A DNA stretch of 60,000 bases from Nymphaea colorata (GCF_008831285.2 NC_045138.2:6913205-6973204); one strand, 5' to 3'. Shown: positions 11,704-24,379, counted from the stretch's first letter. Notes: generated from the letters alone by a model not told the origin. A program made the numbers and translations.

Positions 11704-12684
11704 CAATGCTGTAAAAGGCGTATCGTAACGTGTATCATTCAGGCCGACCTATACACTGTATCGTAACATATCATAAATTAATTTTTAATTTATAAAAATT
11801 TTAAAAAATAAAAAAATTAGTAAATCAGGAAAAACAAAGAAAGTTTCAGAGAAAATGTGTTCTATATAAAAAAACTCATCACATCATTCATAAGCACAAC
11901 ACATTAGAAATTGGAAATAAGAAATTCATAATAACATAGTAAGCATCTATCACAATTTTAATGTTTAAACTTTAAACTGTTTTAGATTACATTGCAAGTT
12001 CACAACATATAATATATCATGATTATCATTACTCAAGGTCTCATCGTCCCCACGGGACCATGAGTCTTCTTTTCCACCAATGAGTTCTCCCCTAAACCAA
12101 TGATTTATGATATAAATGGGCAATTTTTATAGAAAAAATTAATAAAACTTCCTTCTCTCACAAATTTTAGACATGTTTAGAAAGATGATACGAGAGGTTC
12201 TCTCGTAAAAAAAATACAAAAATTCATTTTATCCCTGTATCGTACGATATAGGGTTGTATCGGCTTATATCGTATGACACGGCCTCCGTGTCACATGATA
12301 CAGGCGATAGTGTTGTACGTATTGTATGATACAGGGCCGTATCATCGCGTTTCAAAAATGCGATACGATACACCACATGTATCGTACAGTTACGATACAG
12401 GCACCATATTGTACGATACGGTTACGGTACGGCTACGATATGTTACGACACGATTACAATACGTTACGATATGGTTACGATACGGTTATGATACGTTACG
12501 ATACAGGTACGATACGGTAATTTTTACTGATTTTTTATTATTTTTTTAGAATTTTTTATATTTTTTCTGATTATTTTAAAAAAAATACAATATAGTTACG
12601 ATACGTTACGAATACAATATTTTACAATACAATGTATCTTAAAGCCAGACCGATATGGCTTACAATATGCTTTTTACAACATTG
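11704..12684. mobile_element. TIR element with internal TACGATACG-like repeats
   Basis: The left end CAATGCTGTAAAAGG and right end CTTTTTACAACATTG are inverted copies, extending into GCGTATCGTAA versus GCATATTGTAA. Both ends carry GGCCGAC/CAGACCGA-like blocks just inside. No ORF of interest and no clear target duplication. A fragment of the same family lies at 6262-6335. Confidence 0.6.
12239..12632. repeat. Degenerate short tandem repeat TACGATACGGT-like
   Basis: A dense run of GTTACGATAC, TACGATACGG and TATCGTACGATA variants with a period near 11 bp, many of them palindromic. It forms the core of the surrounding TIR element. Confidence 0.85.
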
Positions 12685-13234
12685 ACAGGTGATACGCCTA
12701 TGATACATAAGTGTATCGTGTATCATAGGCTTGTCATATAGGTTTGACATGTGAGCTCCTCTAAGTGTTCCAGTCGGTAGAGCCACTCTAGGACCACACT
12801 ATACAGGCCCGTATCGTGCGATACGGATAACACTGGGCATTTGAACGCATGGCATTTAAACGTCTGGCATTAAAATGTCAGGCATTTGATACCACGTATT
12901 TGGAAGGTGGAACTAAGGTTCCTCGTTTAATTGTTCTCCGTATTAAAATACCATGTTTGATGCACATGGTATTTAAATACCATCTCTACCTTCTTTCAGC
13001 GTTGTGAAACATTTGATCACAGGCCTTCTTTCAGCAGATGATTTTCGCGAGAAGAAGCGACGGTGGGACTTTGAGCTGATACTTGGGATCTTTGGGAACA
13101 CAACGACAGTACTTTCCAACTCGATTGGAAGCTGCAGATTTGAGTGGTATTTTCTCTTCCTCATACAATGAAAAGAGTTTGATGAAATTGTTAGAATTTG
13201 CATTAGTTTCTGCCGCATTTCGTGGTGCTCGAGG

Positions 13235-13560
13235 CTATGTCAGAGTGGTACGTGGGGAGGCCCACGTACCCGTACCGGAACGGCAGTACGTCTTGGTACG
13301 TTCTTCCTCCTTCTTTCTCATACATAATACCTATGTCACTTTAAATGAACCTATTTTCACATGATGCTTCTTCCTCCTTCTTCCTTACCTTCATACAACA
13401 TATCTACGGCAAAAATAACATCAATTTCTTGTATTTATGCTACTTTTTTTGTTGATTTCATGTATATAATTAATTAAAATATATAACTATCGCCATACCG
13501 CCGTACCAAGATTGGCGAAAATGCCATACCCATCCCAGCACCCGCACCTATGTGACATAG
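13235..13560. mobile_element. hAT-type MITE inserted in the PPR pseudogene
   Basis: The ends are CTATGTCAGAG and TGTGACATAG, with target duplication GCTCGAGG at 13227-13234 and GCTCCAGG at 13561-13568 (7 of 8). Internal GTACCGTACC-like blocks. Same family as 1729-2577. Confidence 0.8.
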
Positions 13561-14095
13561 GCTCCAGGTGACCACATCCCTCTCGGTCATTTGATCAAAT
13601 AGGAGGCGCACAAACCCTACATCAACACAAGGTATTATTGTGCCAGTTCGTCGAACACTTTCCTGATGCTCGTTATTTCACCACAAGAAAAGTACATGTG
13701 CATCAAAAGGTTTTGAATAAATATGTCGAGTTCACGCCCATCTCACGCACACCTGCAAGACAAAAAGGGTCTGGCGAAACTGTGGCAACCAACACCTGCA
13801 TATACAAGAAAATGGCTAGAATTGGGGCCTTGCTCTTTGAGAAGCCACAGATCATGATGTTCTAGGCGAAGATTGGAGGATGGGCAAGCTGGTGAAAGAT
13901 GCCACAAACGTAATCAAGATAATCGTGTTCTGGTATTGCACAAAGACACAAATTTTAGAAGAGAAATACTCATTTAGAATGCATCCGGAGACAATCGCTT
14001 GGGTATGGACCTGTTTCAATTCCCTCAAGACAAACAGAGGGACAGGGAGCAACAGGGAATGAGAGGAAGGGAGACGGAGAGAGACAGATAACGAG

Positions 14096-14099
<4 letters not shown>

Positions 14100-14156
<57 letters not shown>

Positions 14157-14200
14157 TAGATAGATAGATAGATAGATAAATAGAGAGAGAGAGAGAGGGA
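14100..14200. repeat. Compound microsatellite (TA)n(GATA)n(GA)n
   Basis: About 26 TA units, then about six GATA units, then GA units. It lies within the span of the PPR pseudogene. Confidence 0.95.
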
Positions 14201-14333
14201 GAAAGAGAGACGACCTTCCATACCTGAGAGGAGAGGAGATCGTGAGGACGCTGCCCTCTGAGCTGAACCCAACTTCGATGAAAATGGAGAAGCCCAGAAA
14301 AGGGACAGAAGGAGTGAAAGGGTTATTGCGCAT

Positions 14334-16340
14334 GGAAGAAAGGCAAGTGTACAGGTGGAATTAAACACCCAGGGGAAACTTTATTGCTGGTATTGAGATA
14401 CCAGGTCTATCAAAACCTCTCACGAATTAATTTCCATCTTTGACGGAAGGTATCGGAAAACCATTTGTCGATGATGGAAGTAAAGTGCCTCTGCTACAAT
14501 GGAATTCTTCCTATTCAAACACCACGAAGGCATAAGCCTTGTGGCATTGAACTGTTTTAGCTACAAAAATATCAAGGAAAAATATGTCGCAACCAATATG
14601 GCCTTAACCTATAAAGATGGAACATGCTAGAGGTTTAGCCAATGCATCATAATCAACTCAAGATTTATTTTGTTCTAGATAGGGCTGCAATGACTAACGT
14701 CAACTCTCAGTTCATAAGTCATCTTTGGGAGAAATTTCAATCAGATGAATCAGGACATGTACGAGAAAAACTTCACATATTGTTTCTTGGTTCATTGGAG
14801 TATCAATCACAAGAACATGGACAGATGGACCTTGCCGAAAAACCTATGCCGGTAGAGATTAATCCCAGACTGATAAAAATGGGTATATTTGGTTTTCAAG
14901 AAGATAGCCTGGACGAGAACTTTTCACGTGTGAAATCCATATGTGAAGGTGAGAGACAGACATACAACAAAGACACACTGAGCAATTTGTAAGTTATTTC
15001 TGTGACTTGATCCAGTATACATGAAGAAGATAAATTCCCGCTGCATCTGTTGACTTCGATTTCTTTCGCCACTTGCCTTCCTATAATCCTAACTTGTAAG
15101 GTAATACTATTTTTGATAACAATGGAGATTTTCTTGAGGCTCAGAAGTGAAACACCCCATTCAGTGAAACGTCCTTGTTTCTTAAAACCATCATAGTAAT
15201 AATTTTATAAAAGTACAAGAAATTAGATGGCAAAAAGTTACTCGAACGAGTACTTAAAATGCATGCTTCCCATTCTGTGTTTTTAGAGAAAAAGTAATCG
15301 AACTGCTCCGATCAGGTAATTATCATCTCCCCAAAACGTGTTGAAAGTGCACCAATGGATATATATGTGTATTATAGAAAATTGTAAGACATTAGGTTCA
15401 TATCTTCATCTCAATTGGTACAATTTGGACACTTTCAGAATAATAAGTGGTGAAAATAATGTACGAAATGAAAGACCAAACATGTAGATAATTTTTAATA
15501 AAATAATTGAGCACTCGCTCTGTCTTAGTTGGAGATATTTTGAGCTGCTCAAACATCATTTACAGATGCAAAAAACTTCTCATTAACCCGCAATAAAACT
15601 TCTCCTACAGTCGCTAATTTTAACTCCAAACACTCTGTCCTAAACAGGATTGGGCTCAACTTGCTGACATGACATGGCACGATCGGATCGCCTTGGTCAC
15701 CTAAAACATATTCTGCAAACTTTCCTTCCGCATACAAATGAGCATGGATGGTCACCTGATCTACTTATTACATTCTTCTGCACTCTTTTCAGTTTATCAT
15801 CCAACGACAGAGAAGAAAATTTCAAACGGATTGGGCAACAGAAATTCAAGCATCCAAGGTTATTCAAGAAACAATATCATGACAGCTAGGGACATATGTT
15901 TCACGAATTCAATCAGAAAAGGAAAAATCCAAAGAGGGGAGGGCAACCATTTACCTCTTGCTCGGCAATGTGATTCCACCAAAGAGGAAGTGTCGAAGAT
16001 ACCTGCAAAAAATAACTGCTCCAATCAACAACCTTGTGGGCGACCCCTTTTTGGGCGTTTCTGAAAGGGAGACAGCGAGAGGAAGAGAGAAAGACAGAGA
16101 CAGGCAAACGCAGGCAGATGGTTTTTGAAGGAACCACGGTCCACCAAAATTGATTTTCTAAAGGAACCACAGGCACACAAGAAAACAGCCGGGAGTTTTC
16201 TTCTACGTTTGTTTAGGCGTTTTACTATAATACCAGCAATTCAAACGCCCGTTGAACGATTATGAAGAAGTATGAGCCGAAGAGCACGGTGAAGACGACG
16301 AGCGGCACAATGCAGAGGCGATCCCGGAGATTTTAAAGAC
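14334..16340. other. No recognised gene
   Basis: A plus-strand frame at 14642-14992 is open for 116 codons but matches nothing I know and has stops just upstream. On the minus strand, 16018-15971 would make a tidy 48-nt exon (CAG|...|GTAAATG, reading VSSTLPLWWNHIAEQE). A hydrophobic stretch (LRDRLCIVPLVVFTVLFGSY) lies at about 16330-16270. These hints do not assemble into a gene model. Confidence 0.3.
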
Positions 16341-17296
16341 AAAAAAAAAAGGGACAAAGAGGAATATACCGCATTTTTCGAAGAAAAACATTATAAACGC
16401 AATCTCTTTTGTTTGAGGAAAAATATTGCGATTATAAATATTTGTATTTCAAAAATGCGATATTCATTTCACCTGCATTTTGTGTTTTTTATATGTGAAA
16501 AACATAAAGTCACTTAGTTACTTGCTTATTTGAAATGCTTAGTCTTAAACATGCAAGTCGAGTATAATTAATAGAACAAATTATAAGAACTTATCTAATG
16601 TTCCCACAACTAACAAATGAATGGTCGAGTTTTTAAAATTAATAAATGGGGACACAACTTTTGTGAAAATTTCTCAATTGACCGCTTATCAAGAAAAGTT
16701 GTTTTTTTTCATAAAATGGTAAAATGTTCCTCAAAAAAGACCAATTTTCTAAAAGATATGTTTATTTTTAAGAAGGGAATTTTGATATTTTATACCAAAA
16801 ATTAAATATCCCTTTAGCGGGTGCGTTTTCCAAAATTTCTATAAAAAAGTGAGTACATGTATTTTAACTTTTAAAAGTTGAGTGGTGTTTGTTGTCTGCC
16901 AAATTTAACCAAAACTTTTTATATTTGTTTGTCAAGTAACTTTTAAAGGTTTTTTTGTATTTTTTTGCAAAGTAATGTGAGTTTAATACCAATATTAGCT
17001 TCACATGGAATAAAATTTTGAAATGTGGTCATACTTTTATGATCTAAACCAATTGTTCGTAATTTGACAAACAAACAAGTAGTTATAGGTTGTTTTACAT
17101 TATTTTATTTAAGTAGAACTAATGGCCACCTTATTTGAGTTTGTTGATAATAGATTTTTCACCATTTAATTTTTTTAAGGGACTAACTTCAACAAGCACA
17201 TAGAATGGGCATAACATGACTAGTCGAGCAGCATGTGGGTATACAAAAAAAAATGCACTGCCTATTTGATTTTCATGGGTACTATTTTATTGAACT

Positions 17297-17419
17297 GTCA
17301 AATGTGAGATTATGACACTTTAGTTAACAAGTATATTGTCAAATGTGAAATGATGATACTTTAGTTAACAAGTGTATTTTTGAAGGTGAGATTATGACAC
17401 TTTAGTTAACAGGTGTATA
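17297..17419. repeat. Three tandem copies of a 41-bp unit
   Basis: Units begin near 17297, 17338 and 17379. They share GTGARATKATGAYACTTTAGTTAACARG in consensus form. The third unit has a diverged start. Confidence 0.8.
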
Positions 17420-17934
17420 TATCATACCGAGTTCAAAAATACCGGTTTTGAGGGAACGTGGGGTCTTGCTTCCAAAATGTAAATGTGCTTTTTTTTATTT
17501 ATTCTCCAAAATAATTTCTTACTTGTCAAGGCTAATCTATTAAATGATATTGATAAACGTAACTACTTTTACTATTTAAAGATGTCGGCATGTTGGGGTT
17601 GTAATTCATTTTTAATCGTTATTCCCTTTTAAGAATACTTGTGTCAAATTTTATGTGAACAAAACATATTTATTAATAAATTAATTTATCCCTTAAAAGC
17701 TGCTTTTGAAATTTTGGGTGACCTTCTTTCACTAACCAGTCGATGTGAAAATAGGAAAAAGAAAAAATGTTTTTTGGAGCATCAATAAAATTTTGCATCC
17801 ACTTACAAGTAGACATCGCTAATATATTTATTTTTCTTGACCCATATCCGTGTGTATTGCATTTATGCCAAACATAAATAGGTGCGACAAAATTGAAAAA
17901 AACGTGAAACAAAAAACCTAAAATGATTACCTCC

Positions 17935-18065
17935 AATAAGAAAACAACATGATGATATTCAACAAGAAAATAGAGAAGACATAAATCAAATATAATAAAC
18001 AAGAAAAGATACCAACCAAATAGAATAGACAAGAAGAAAATAAAAAAGACATGAACCAAATAGAA
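17935..18065. repeat. A-rich imperfect tandem repeat
   Basis: Roughly 50-60-bp units rich in AACAAGAAAATA, AGACATRAAYCAAAT and ATAATAAAC blocks. Confidence 0.6.
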
Positions 18066-18324
18066 TAAAGCAACTACCTTACTAGCAGCTAATACTCTTT
18101 TACGAGACAACATACCTAACCCAAATCTGATCATTAATCAAATTCAGATTCTTTTACCAAATTGTGGCTAAATGAATTCAAAATTAAATTGGTAACTAGA
18201 AAAATCCGATCCATTTAAACACAAAATAACAATTTAAAAAAAAAATTGGTTTGAGCTAATTAGGCGAGACTAAGTGTATTGGGTCATGCACAACACTTTT
18301 TTTTTTCCTTTTTTTTTGGTGCCA

Positions 18325-18510
18325 CAAGGGAGGGGGCGCAGGGGCCTTGGCTCCTTTAGACTTTAAAAACCTTAAAAATTAATATGTAAATCTAAAAATT
18401 TTTAGTTTAATATATATATATAAATTTTGAAAAATTTTATTTTGGCCCCTATTAAAATTATGAAACTATAGTTTAGACTATGCAACAAAAAATTCCTGGC
18501 TCCGCCCCTG
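18325..18510. mobile_element. hAT-type MITE fragment, CAGGGGCGGAGCCA family
   Basis: The right end is TTCCTGGCTCCGCCCCTG, the inverse of CAGGGGCGGAGCCAGG. The left end is degraded and no target duplication is seen. Complete relatives lie at 26300-26426 and 58651-58842. Confidence 0.55.
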
Positions 18511-18949
18511 GGAGCAGCTTCAGTTCACATTCTCACTCAAGCGGTCGGATACTCATTCAATTCATGGGATTTTGTGCATATGCACCACTGGTTAACCTAA
18601 GTTTCATTCATCTAAATAACACAAGCCCTAAATATCTTGAGAAAATTAATGTGACGGTTATATGCATGCTAGTGGCTTATACTTGATCAAGTTTTAGGTA
18701 AAACTTACTCTTACTACAAATTGGAATTGGGTCTTTTAATTTAGCTCTTGATACGTCCCTAGATCTAAGACAAACAGACTGGAAAATTGGAACTCCGATG
18801 TTGTGAATGTTTTTGTACCTAATATCTTGTTTATGTATAGAAATGTTGGAAAGCGCATATTGATTACTAACTAGCACCCACAAAGAGCCTGGTGAAGAAA
18901 TGGTGTACCTTAAGCTTGGTGTTTTGTATCAACACCATATATGATCAAT

Positions 18950-19062
18950 GAGTTTAGCGCCAATGAGAATTGAACCATGAATATGAAACTTACGTACCTT
19001 CAGTTTAACCAGCTACGCTACGCACCAGAGGCTCTGCTACGCTACGCACCAGAGGCTCTGCA
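18950..19062. repeat. 24-bp tandem duplication in a tRNA-like (SINE-like?) segment
   Basis: GCTACGCTACGCACCAGAGGCTCT occurs twice head to tail at 19012-19059, written here by its positions and start GCTACGCTACGC. Just left, GAGAATTGAACC resembles a reversed pol III B box (GGTTCAATTC), so the segment could derive from a tRNA-related SINE on the minus strand. The duplication is certain; the origin is speculative. Confidence 0.5.
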
Positions 19063-19387
19063 GACTCTCCATTACAGTGATAGATACTTTCAGTTATCTT
19101 CATAAACTATATCACCAATTTCCAATATTTTATCCTCAGATGCTTTTTTTTTTTAATATGAAAAACGCACAATCAAGAAACAAATGTAGATCGAGTACAT
19201 CTAATTATTTATTGACATAAAATGATTAAAAATAAAGTAGCTTACACATGACAATAATTCATACATAGAAACGAAGTAGCCTAAACTTTGATTATCATTT
19301 TCTTGTATACCTACGTCACCTAACAGTTGTTCGTCTTTAACGATTGATGCACTCGTAGTAACCTTAGATGCACATGCCCAACTCCTA

Positions 19388-19866
19388 GGGCTGCACAACG
19401 AGCCGAGCCAACTCGGGCTTGACTCGAACTCACTCGAAAAAATTCGGCTCGTGCTTGACTAGTTTATAAACGAGCTCAGTTTGAACTTACAAAGATACTC
19501 GAAACGATAAACGAGTCGAGTTCAAGTTTCAAGAACTCGACTTGTTTATATTCGCAAACTGATACCCCATATAATATTATAAAAACTGGTTTCACAAGCT
19601 ACACGACTTAAATGCTTACACAAGTTAAATGAGTTACACTAGTTGGCGCTAACATGAGTTAGACGAGTTAATGCTTACACGAGTTAACGCTAAGCGAGTT
19701 AACGCTAAACGAGTTAATGCCTAAATTAAATGAGTTGAGTTCGAGCTCGATTTTGTGTAGTCAAGTCGAGTTCGAGCTTGTTATAAGGAGCTCAACTCGA
19801 GTTTGAGCAAGCTCAAGTTTTTTGAGCCGAGTCGAGCTTGAGCTGGCCAACTCCACCACTAGAAAC
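19388..19866. repeat. GAGCTCGA-rich repeat element with internal ACGAGTTAACGCTA tandem units
   Basis: Outer arms (about 19390-19560 and 19735-19850) are rich in ACTCGAGCTCG-like sequence in opposite orientation. Between them, 19630-19725 has short tandem units of ACGAGTTAACGCTA type. The layout resembles a foldback or MITE-like element. No clear target duplication. Confidence 0.55.
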
Positions 19867-20119
19867 AAACAATAACAATGATCAATGTCAGCCAAAAGAG
19901 AATAAGATCGATGCACCATGAACAATGAATGAAGGAAATTCATCATTGAACAAAATAACAAGTTTTCAACTAATTATTTTAGTGTTATAGGAAAGGAAAC
20001 AAACATCAGATTCACAAGAAAAACCAAAAGCATTATGAGAAGACGTCAGTTTTCCCATGTGCAAGTGAATCCACCTTTTTTTTGTAGGGGGTGCAGGCTT
20101 TGATATCTGCCCTTGCAGG

Positions 20120-20500
20120 TAAGTACCAATGTCAATGGATCAGATTTGAATCAGATCTGTCCTTAATTGTATATGTTTTTCAAATGTTCACATATTTGTA
20201 CTTGAATTCAGACTTCAAATACGAACAAAAAAAGTTATATCTAAATCCGACTTTGAAATCTGATTTCACAATCAAAATCCAAGGTGAATCTGATTTTACA
20301 TTGATATCTGAATCCAAATCCAACTTTAGCTGACAATACGAATCTATATCCAAATCTGATCGATTTATACATATCTGAACCCAATTAGATGTCATTTCTT
20401 AAGTCTCAATTTTATACGATTTCTTAATCCAATATTTTTTTCATATCTGATTTATTTGAAATGATTTGATCAGATATCGGATCCAAATCAGGGATATTGA
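20120..20500. repeat. Degenerate ATCYGAATCCAAATC repeat tract
   Basis: Many variants of AATCTGATTT, AAATCCGA and ATCCAAATC on both strands. Similar tracts recur at 22840-23130, 33480-34510 and 35270-35560. Confidence 0.6.
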
Positions 20501-20679
20501 TGCCCCCACATATAACCAATGTTATTAAAACCGATGGGAATCGGTCTGAATCGTTGATTCGAATCAAATCCTTCACTGGTTTGGTTCGAAGGCCGATTCA
20601 TTGCCCATAAAACATTTGCCGATGTTCATAAGAATCGTGTGAAAATCGGGCGATTCTTTGATTCCACAGCCTTCTTTTA

Positions 20680-21145
20680 GGGCTTGTTTGGTTGGAAGGA
20701 AATGAAGGGAAAGGGAGGGATTGAGCAATCCATCCTGTGTTTGGTTGGCTAATTAGAAAGGAGGGAAAGGAAGGGAAAGAGAGAAAGTCTGTTTAGATGG
20801 GAGGAGAGGGAAATGAAAGGAAATGATTGTATAGTGTAAATTTAATCCCTCCCAAATCGGACGGATTGGGAGGAAAAGGAAAGGGAGTAAGTACAAAAGT
20901 GTTGACTGCCCACAATACCCCTCCACGTTTTTTTTTCTCTCTGCCTCCCAACCTTTTGACTGTTGAGGGTATTATTATAAATTGTATCGTTTCCTTTTCA
21001 TTCCATTCACTTTTATCCAAACAAACTTTTATAATCACCTCTTTCCATTCCATTCCCTTCCCTTTCTCTTCCCTTCCCTTTCCATTCCTTTCCCTCTCTT
21101 TCCCTCCATCCTTTTCCTTCCCTTTCCCTCCAACCAAACAGAGCG
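20680..21145. mobile_element. Tourist-like MITE (PIF/Harbinger type)
   Basis: The left end is GGGCTTGTTTGGTTGGAAGG and the right end CCCTCCAACCAAACAGAGCG, inverted to each other with a few differences. It is flanked by TTA on both sides (20677-20679 and 21146-21148), the 3-bp duplication typical of PIF/Harbinger. The interior is GA-rich on the left and CT-rich on the right and can fold back. No transposase. Confidence 0.8.
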
Positions 21146-21149
21146 TTAA

Positions 21150-22840
21150 GGTCATCTCATACAACCCACTCCAGCTTTACAAAAAAAGCCCATCAACTTT
21201 TTTTTTACAAAATGGATCACACAACAAGTTTTAATTTTCTGCATTTGACCTTAAATAATAACTGGTTCTAAATGCAGGTTAAAAGAAAACGTTGCTAGTA
21301 GGTGCAAGTCTCCAATAAAGTGTGTTTATTGTGTTATCTTACCTTTTAGAATTTTTTTATTTTTCTGGCTGACTTTTTAGTTGTTTAATTTTTATTTAAT
21401 TTTAAATTTAACATACATTTTAATCAAATCGATTAACAAATGATTCAGATTCTCATTGAATTCACCAATTTGCTGAATCATTTAGCTTTCTGATTCCACT
21501 CAAAAATTTGTTTTGATTACATTGATGTAACATGATTCGCCTTCACAAAACGCTCTTATAACAAAAAAAACTCACTACAAAAGCAAGGGAAATATACAGG
21601 AGAGAATTCATGCTCCAGTTGCAACTATAAAGACAAAATTGTAAAAGTGCAAGAAGACACATTTTGAGTGACAGTTCTACCCTTAAGAAAATGAAAAATA
21701 CCGTAAGTAAAGAGAAGTTGCCCGTCCAAAGGAAATAGATCCTTTAAATGCCGGATTTGATAGCCAAAGCTGCATTAAAAAGATGTGCTTTAGAAGTATC
21801 TATTAGGTTTGGCCAGGTTGATAATAGCTGGGCTTGGGTTGGCTTGATGCCCGAATCCCAAGCCTGTGAGTCCAGCATGGTTAAAATAAAAAAATTATTT
21901 TAAAATATAAAACAAAATTTTTGAATATAAAATAATATTTTATAATAAAATATGTATCATTATTAAATAAAAATAGTCTTAAAAAATTAATCGGGTCTAA
22001 TTGGGCCCGTCAAGCCCACCTGCGCGGGTTTTTTTGGATCCGATCCGGTCAGGTACCCGAGCCCGATGCCGAGGCTTAGTATGTATAATGGGCCTTTGAG
22101 GTTAAATGCATGGACCTCGACTTGCTTGATCTCGACTTGTAAATGAGTACTTAGACTTGGGTTGTTTAAAAGATAAGTTGGGTAGCTCACACTTTTGTAA
22201 GGGCAATATGGGCAAAGCCATATAATACACTATTTAGTGCTTTGAAAGAACAATTTTAGGATCCCCAATAGAAGAAAAGGTGGCCATGTTTACGTTGTAG
22301 AATGTCATCATATGCTGCGGTGGAACGAGAAATAAAAATTTCTAGCTGGGAGGCACTCTAGGTTTTAATTTCGGACTTTTAAAATGAAGTTTATATATGT
22401 AAATAAAGTAAATAAAAGGAATTTTGTGGGCTGGTAGTCACTCCACCGCCGCTATCATGCAACCAACCCATGTTTCTCATTCATATTAATTTGATCTCTT
22501 TTCTTCTTTTCCATTTTCCATTTATTTTGTTTATTAAACAAACCATATAATATAACTAAAACAACTATTGATTGTGAATTATTTCTATATTTGTGAAAAA
22601 ATAGGCATAAACTTAAAAATAAGAAAAATTGGCACACGAAATATCAAAATGTAAATAATAACTCATAAATCAAGTTTTAGTTTGAATTATGCACATGTTC
22701 ACGAGTCCATGCTAAAGGTTCAAACCAATTATTATCACCATCCATGCTAGGAAATTAAGAACATGAAAATAATAGCCCGAACATGTTCACCATGATCGAA
22801 TTCATACCCAAATGGATAACTATTCATACCAAAAGATACC
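21150..22840. other. No gene seen; repeat relics
   Basis: Contains a GGGCTTGGGTTGGCTTGATGCC / GGGCCCGTCAAGCCC-like repeat at about 21800-22150, whose ends are roughly inverted. Nothing coding is recognisable. Confidence 0.35.
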
Positions 22841-23440
22841 AATCAAAAAGATCCGATATCCCACCGAACTGCATAAAAAAGGATACAGAAAAAAATTTGA
22901 CATCCGTTCAGATTTCGATTCACATTTAAGTAAATATTGGTTGGATTTGGATCAGACATAAGTTTAAATAAATATCATATACTCAATATCTATAATATGG
23001 CTTACATTCAGTTTTAAAATCAGATTTGGATTCAGATGGTATTCTAAAAATCAGATCCGGATCAGTTTCATATTAGGAATTCAGATTTCAGATTTGAATA
23101 TGATACAGATTGTTCTTAGTCTGAATTCGCATGTGGTTTAGCAAACCTTCAACAATTGTTACAAGATGGTGCCTTCTACGGACCCTTTACGGTTTATGTC
23201 TACATGGCAATATATATACATATACACACACGTATATGTAGGTGTCATCACACGTCAAAGAATGGTGCATATATGGGCTCTCGCCACTAACATTAAGCTT
23301 GGGCATCGGGCTGGATACCCGACTAACTTAGTGCCCAGCACGACTTGGGCCGGGCTCGGGCCTGAAAATTAAGCACTGACCTGGTCAGATAAGTTGTCAG
23401 GCTAGCCCGGGTTGGCTCGACGTCAGTAAAGTTCCACTCT
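22840..23440. repeat. ATCCGGATC/CAGATTTGGATTC repeat tract and GGGCTCGGG-rich repeat
   Basis: 22840-23130 repeats variants of GATTTGGATTCAGAT. 23285-23430 resembles the GGGCTCGGGCC-type repeat seen at about 21800-22090. Confidence 0.45.
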
Positions 23441-23952
23441 CATAGCTCTGCTTACAGATGCTCTTGACTAGATGTCACTGAAGAGTAAAGATGTTATTTA
23501 TGTAGAATGCCATTTTGCTAAAACACCGTGCTCACTCCTTTTCTTTTTAAGTTTTTATTTTCCATTTTGGTCATTTGAATTGAAAGATGGGCCTCGAGCA
23601 CTTGAAGGACGGTCTTGAACAGTAAAACGGTTGAAGTTTGACAATTACTACGTGAGGGTAAGAATTTAATGTTAGCTTCTGTTTCCACTTGATTTTACCA
23701 TTTATGAATCCATGTGTGATTCATGAAGGAAGTTAAAAAGAAAAAAAACTGAAGACCTACCGGCTTTACCAACAGATGTTATTCTATTCGAGGATCCAAG
23801 ATCCAAGATCCAAAATAACTGACAAGTGAGTCTAGCTTGTATATATCCCCTTTTTACTGTTTTCATGCCATTGGATAATGTGTAATTGTCTCATGCCAAA
23901 TCTATGCTTAATCATTGAAATCATTCATATCGAACTTTTGTAACATTATAAC

Positions 23953-24045
23953 CAGGGGCAGAGCCACTTGTGGGTGGGCAATTGACCACACAGGCCAATA
24001 AAAAACTATTGTTTATATATCAGTTAACCCCGGCCCATGCATGAG
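23953..24045. mobile_element. hAT-type MITE fragment, CAGGGGCAGAGCCA end
   Basis: Begins CAGGGGCAGAGCCAC, then GGGTGGGCAATTGACC, like the left ends of the family at 26300 and 58651. The right end is missing. Confidence 0.5.
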
Positions 24046-24379
24046 AATGTACATTGTTTTATTTTATTTTATTTACTTCTTTTTAATATGCAAGTTGCAG
24101 AGATTGCAAGCAAAGGAATGAAGTTGTGGAGTCTTTGAGTCGAGAGCTGTAGAAGAAAACCTTCTAATGGAAATTGGGTTCTTGGAAAACCCTCTATGCA
24201 CAAAGCTTCTTTTTGGAAATTGGGTACTTGGAAAATCCCTGTTCGTATAACAAGAATTATGGTCCGCGCTTTTTAGTGACTCAAAAAGTTCATGTTTATG
24301 ACAAGTTATTTTGTATAATATTCTAGCACCAAATGTACTCTCAAAATTGTGATTTATCAGATATATTGAATTATATAAA

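Larger units (their letters stand above)
13200..14333 (-). pseudogene. PLS-type pentatricopeptide repeat (PPR) pseudogene
   Basis: The reading is minus strand, in pieces that change frame. A possible N-terminus lies at 14333-14222 (MRNNPFTPSVPFLGF...). Then LRELKQVHTQAIVSG (about 14028-13984) with NEYFSSKI just after; MICGFSKSKAPILAIFLYMQ (13855-13796); LDIFIQNLLMHMYFSCGEIT and RKVFDELAQ (13730-13638); and LLFDQMTERDVVTWS (about 13605-13561). These are PLS/E-class PPR motifs, whose members bind organellar RNA for editing or splicing. A compound microsatellite (14100-14200) sits between the first two pieces, and a hAT MITE (13235-13560) splits the codon region after VTWS. With several frameshifts and stops it cannot be functional. 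Beyond 13200 I no longer see PPR sequence. Confidence 0.75.
16341..18320. other. AT-rich gene-free stretch with short tandem repeats
   Basis: I see no gene. The only structure is two tandem repeat tracts (17297-17419 and 17935-18065). A 153-codon minus-strand frame at 17673-18134 is a hydrophobic low-complexity product of the second tract. Confidence 0.4.

Noticed and set aside
14642-14992. 116-codon plus-strand open frame
   Set aside because: Reads smoothly but matches no family I know, has stops immediately upstream and no splice-compatible partner exon.
15971-16018. Possible 48-nt minus-strand exon (VSSTLPLWWNHIAEQE) with good splice signals
   Set aside because: No neighbouring exons make a gene; one good short exon is expected by chance.
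17673-18134. 153-codon minus-strand open frame rich in Phe, Leu and Ile
   Set aside because: It is the translation of an A-rich tandem repeat; the hydrophobic look comes from base composition and there is no conserved motif.
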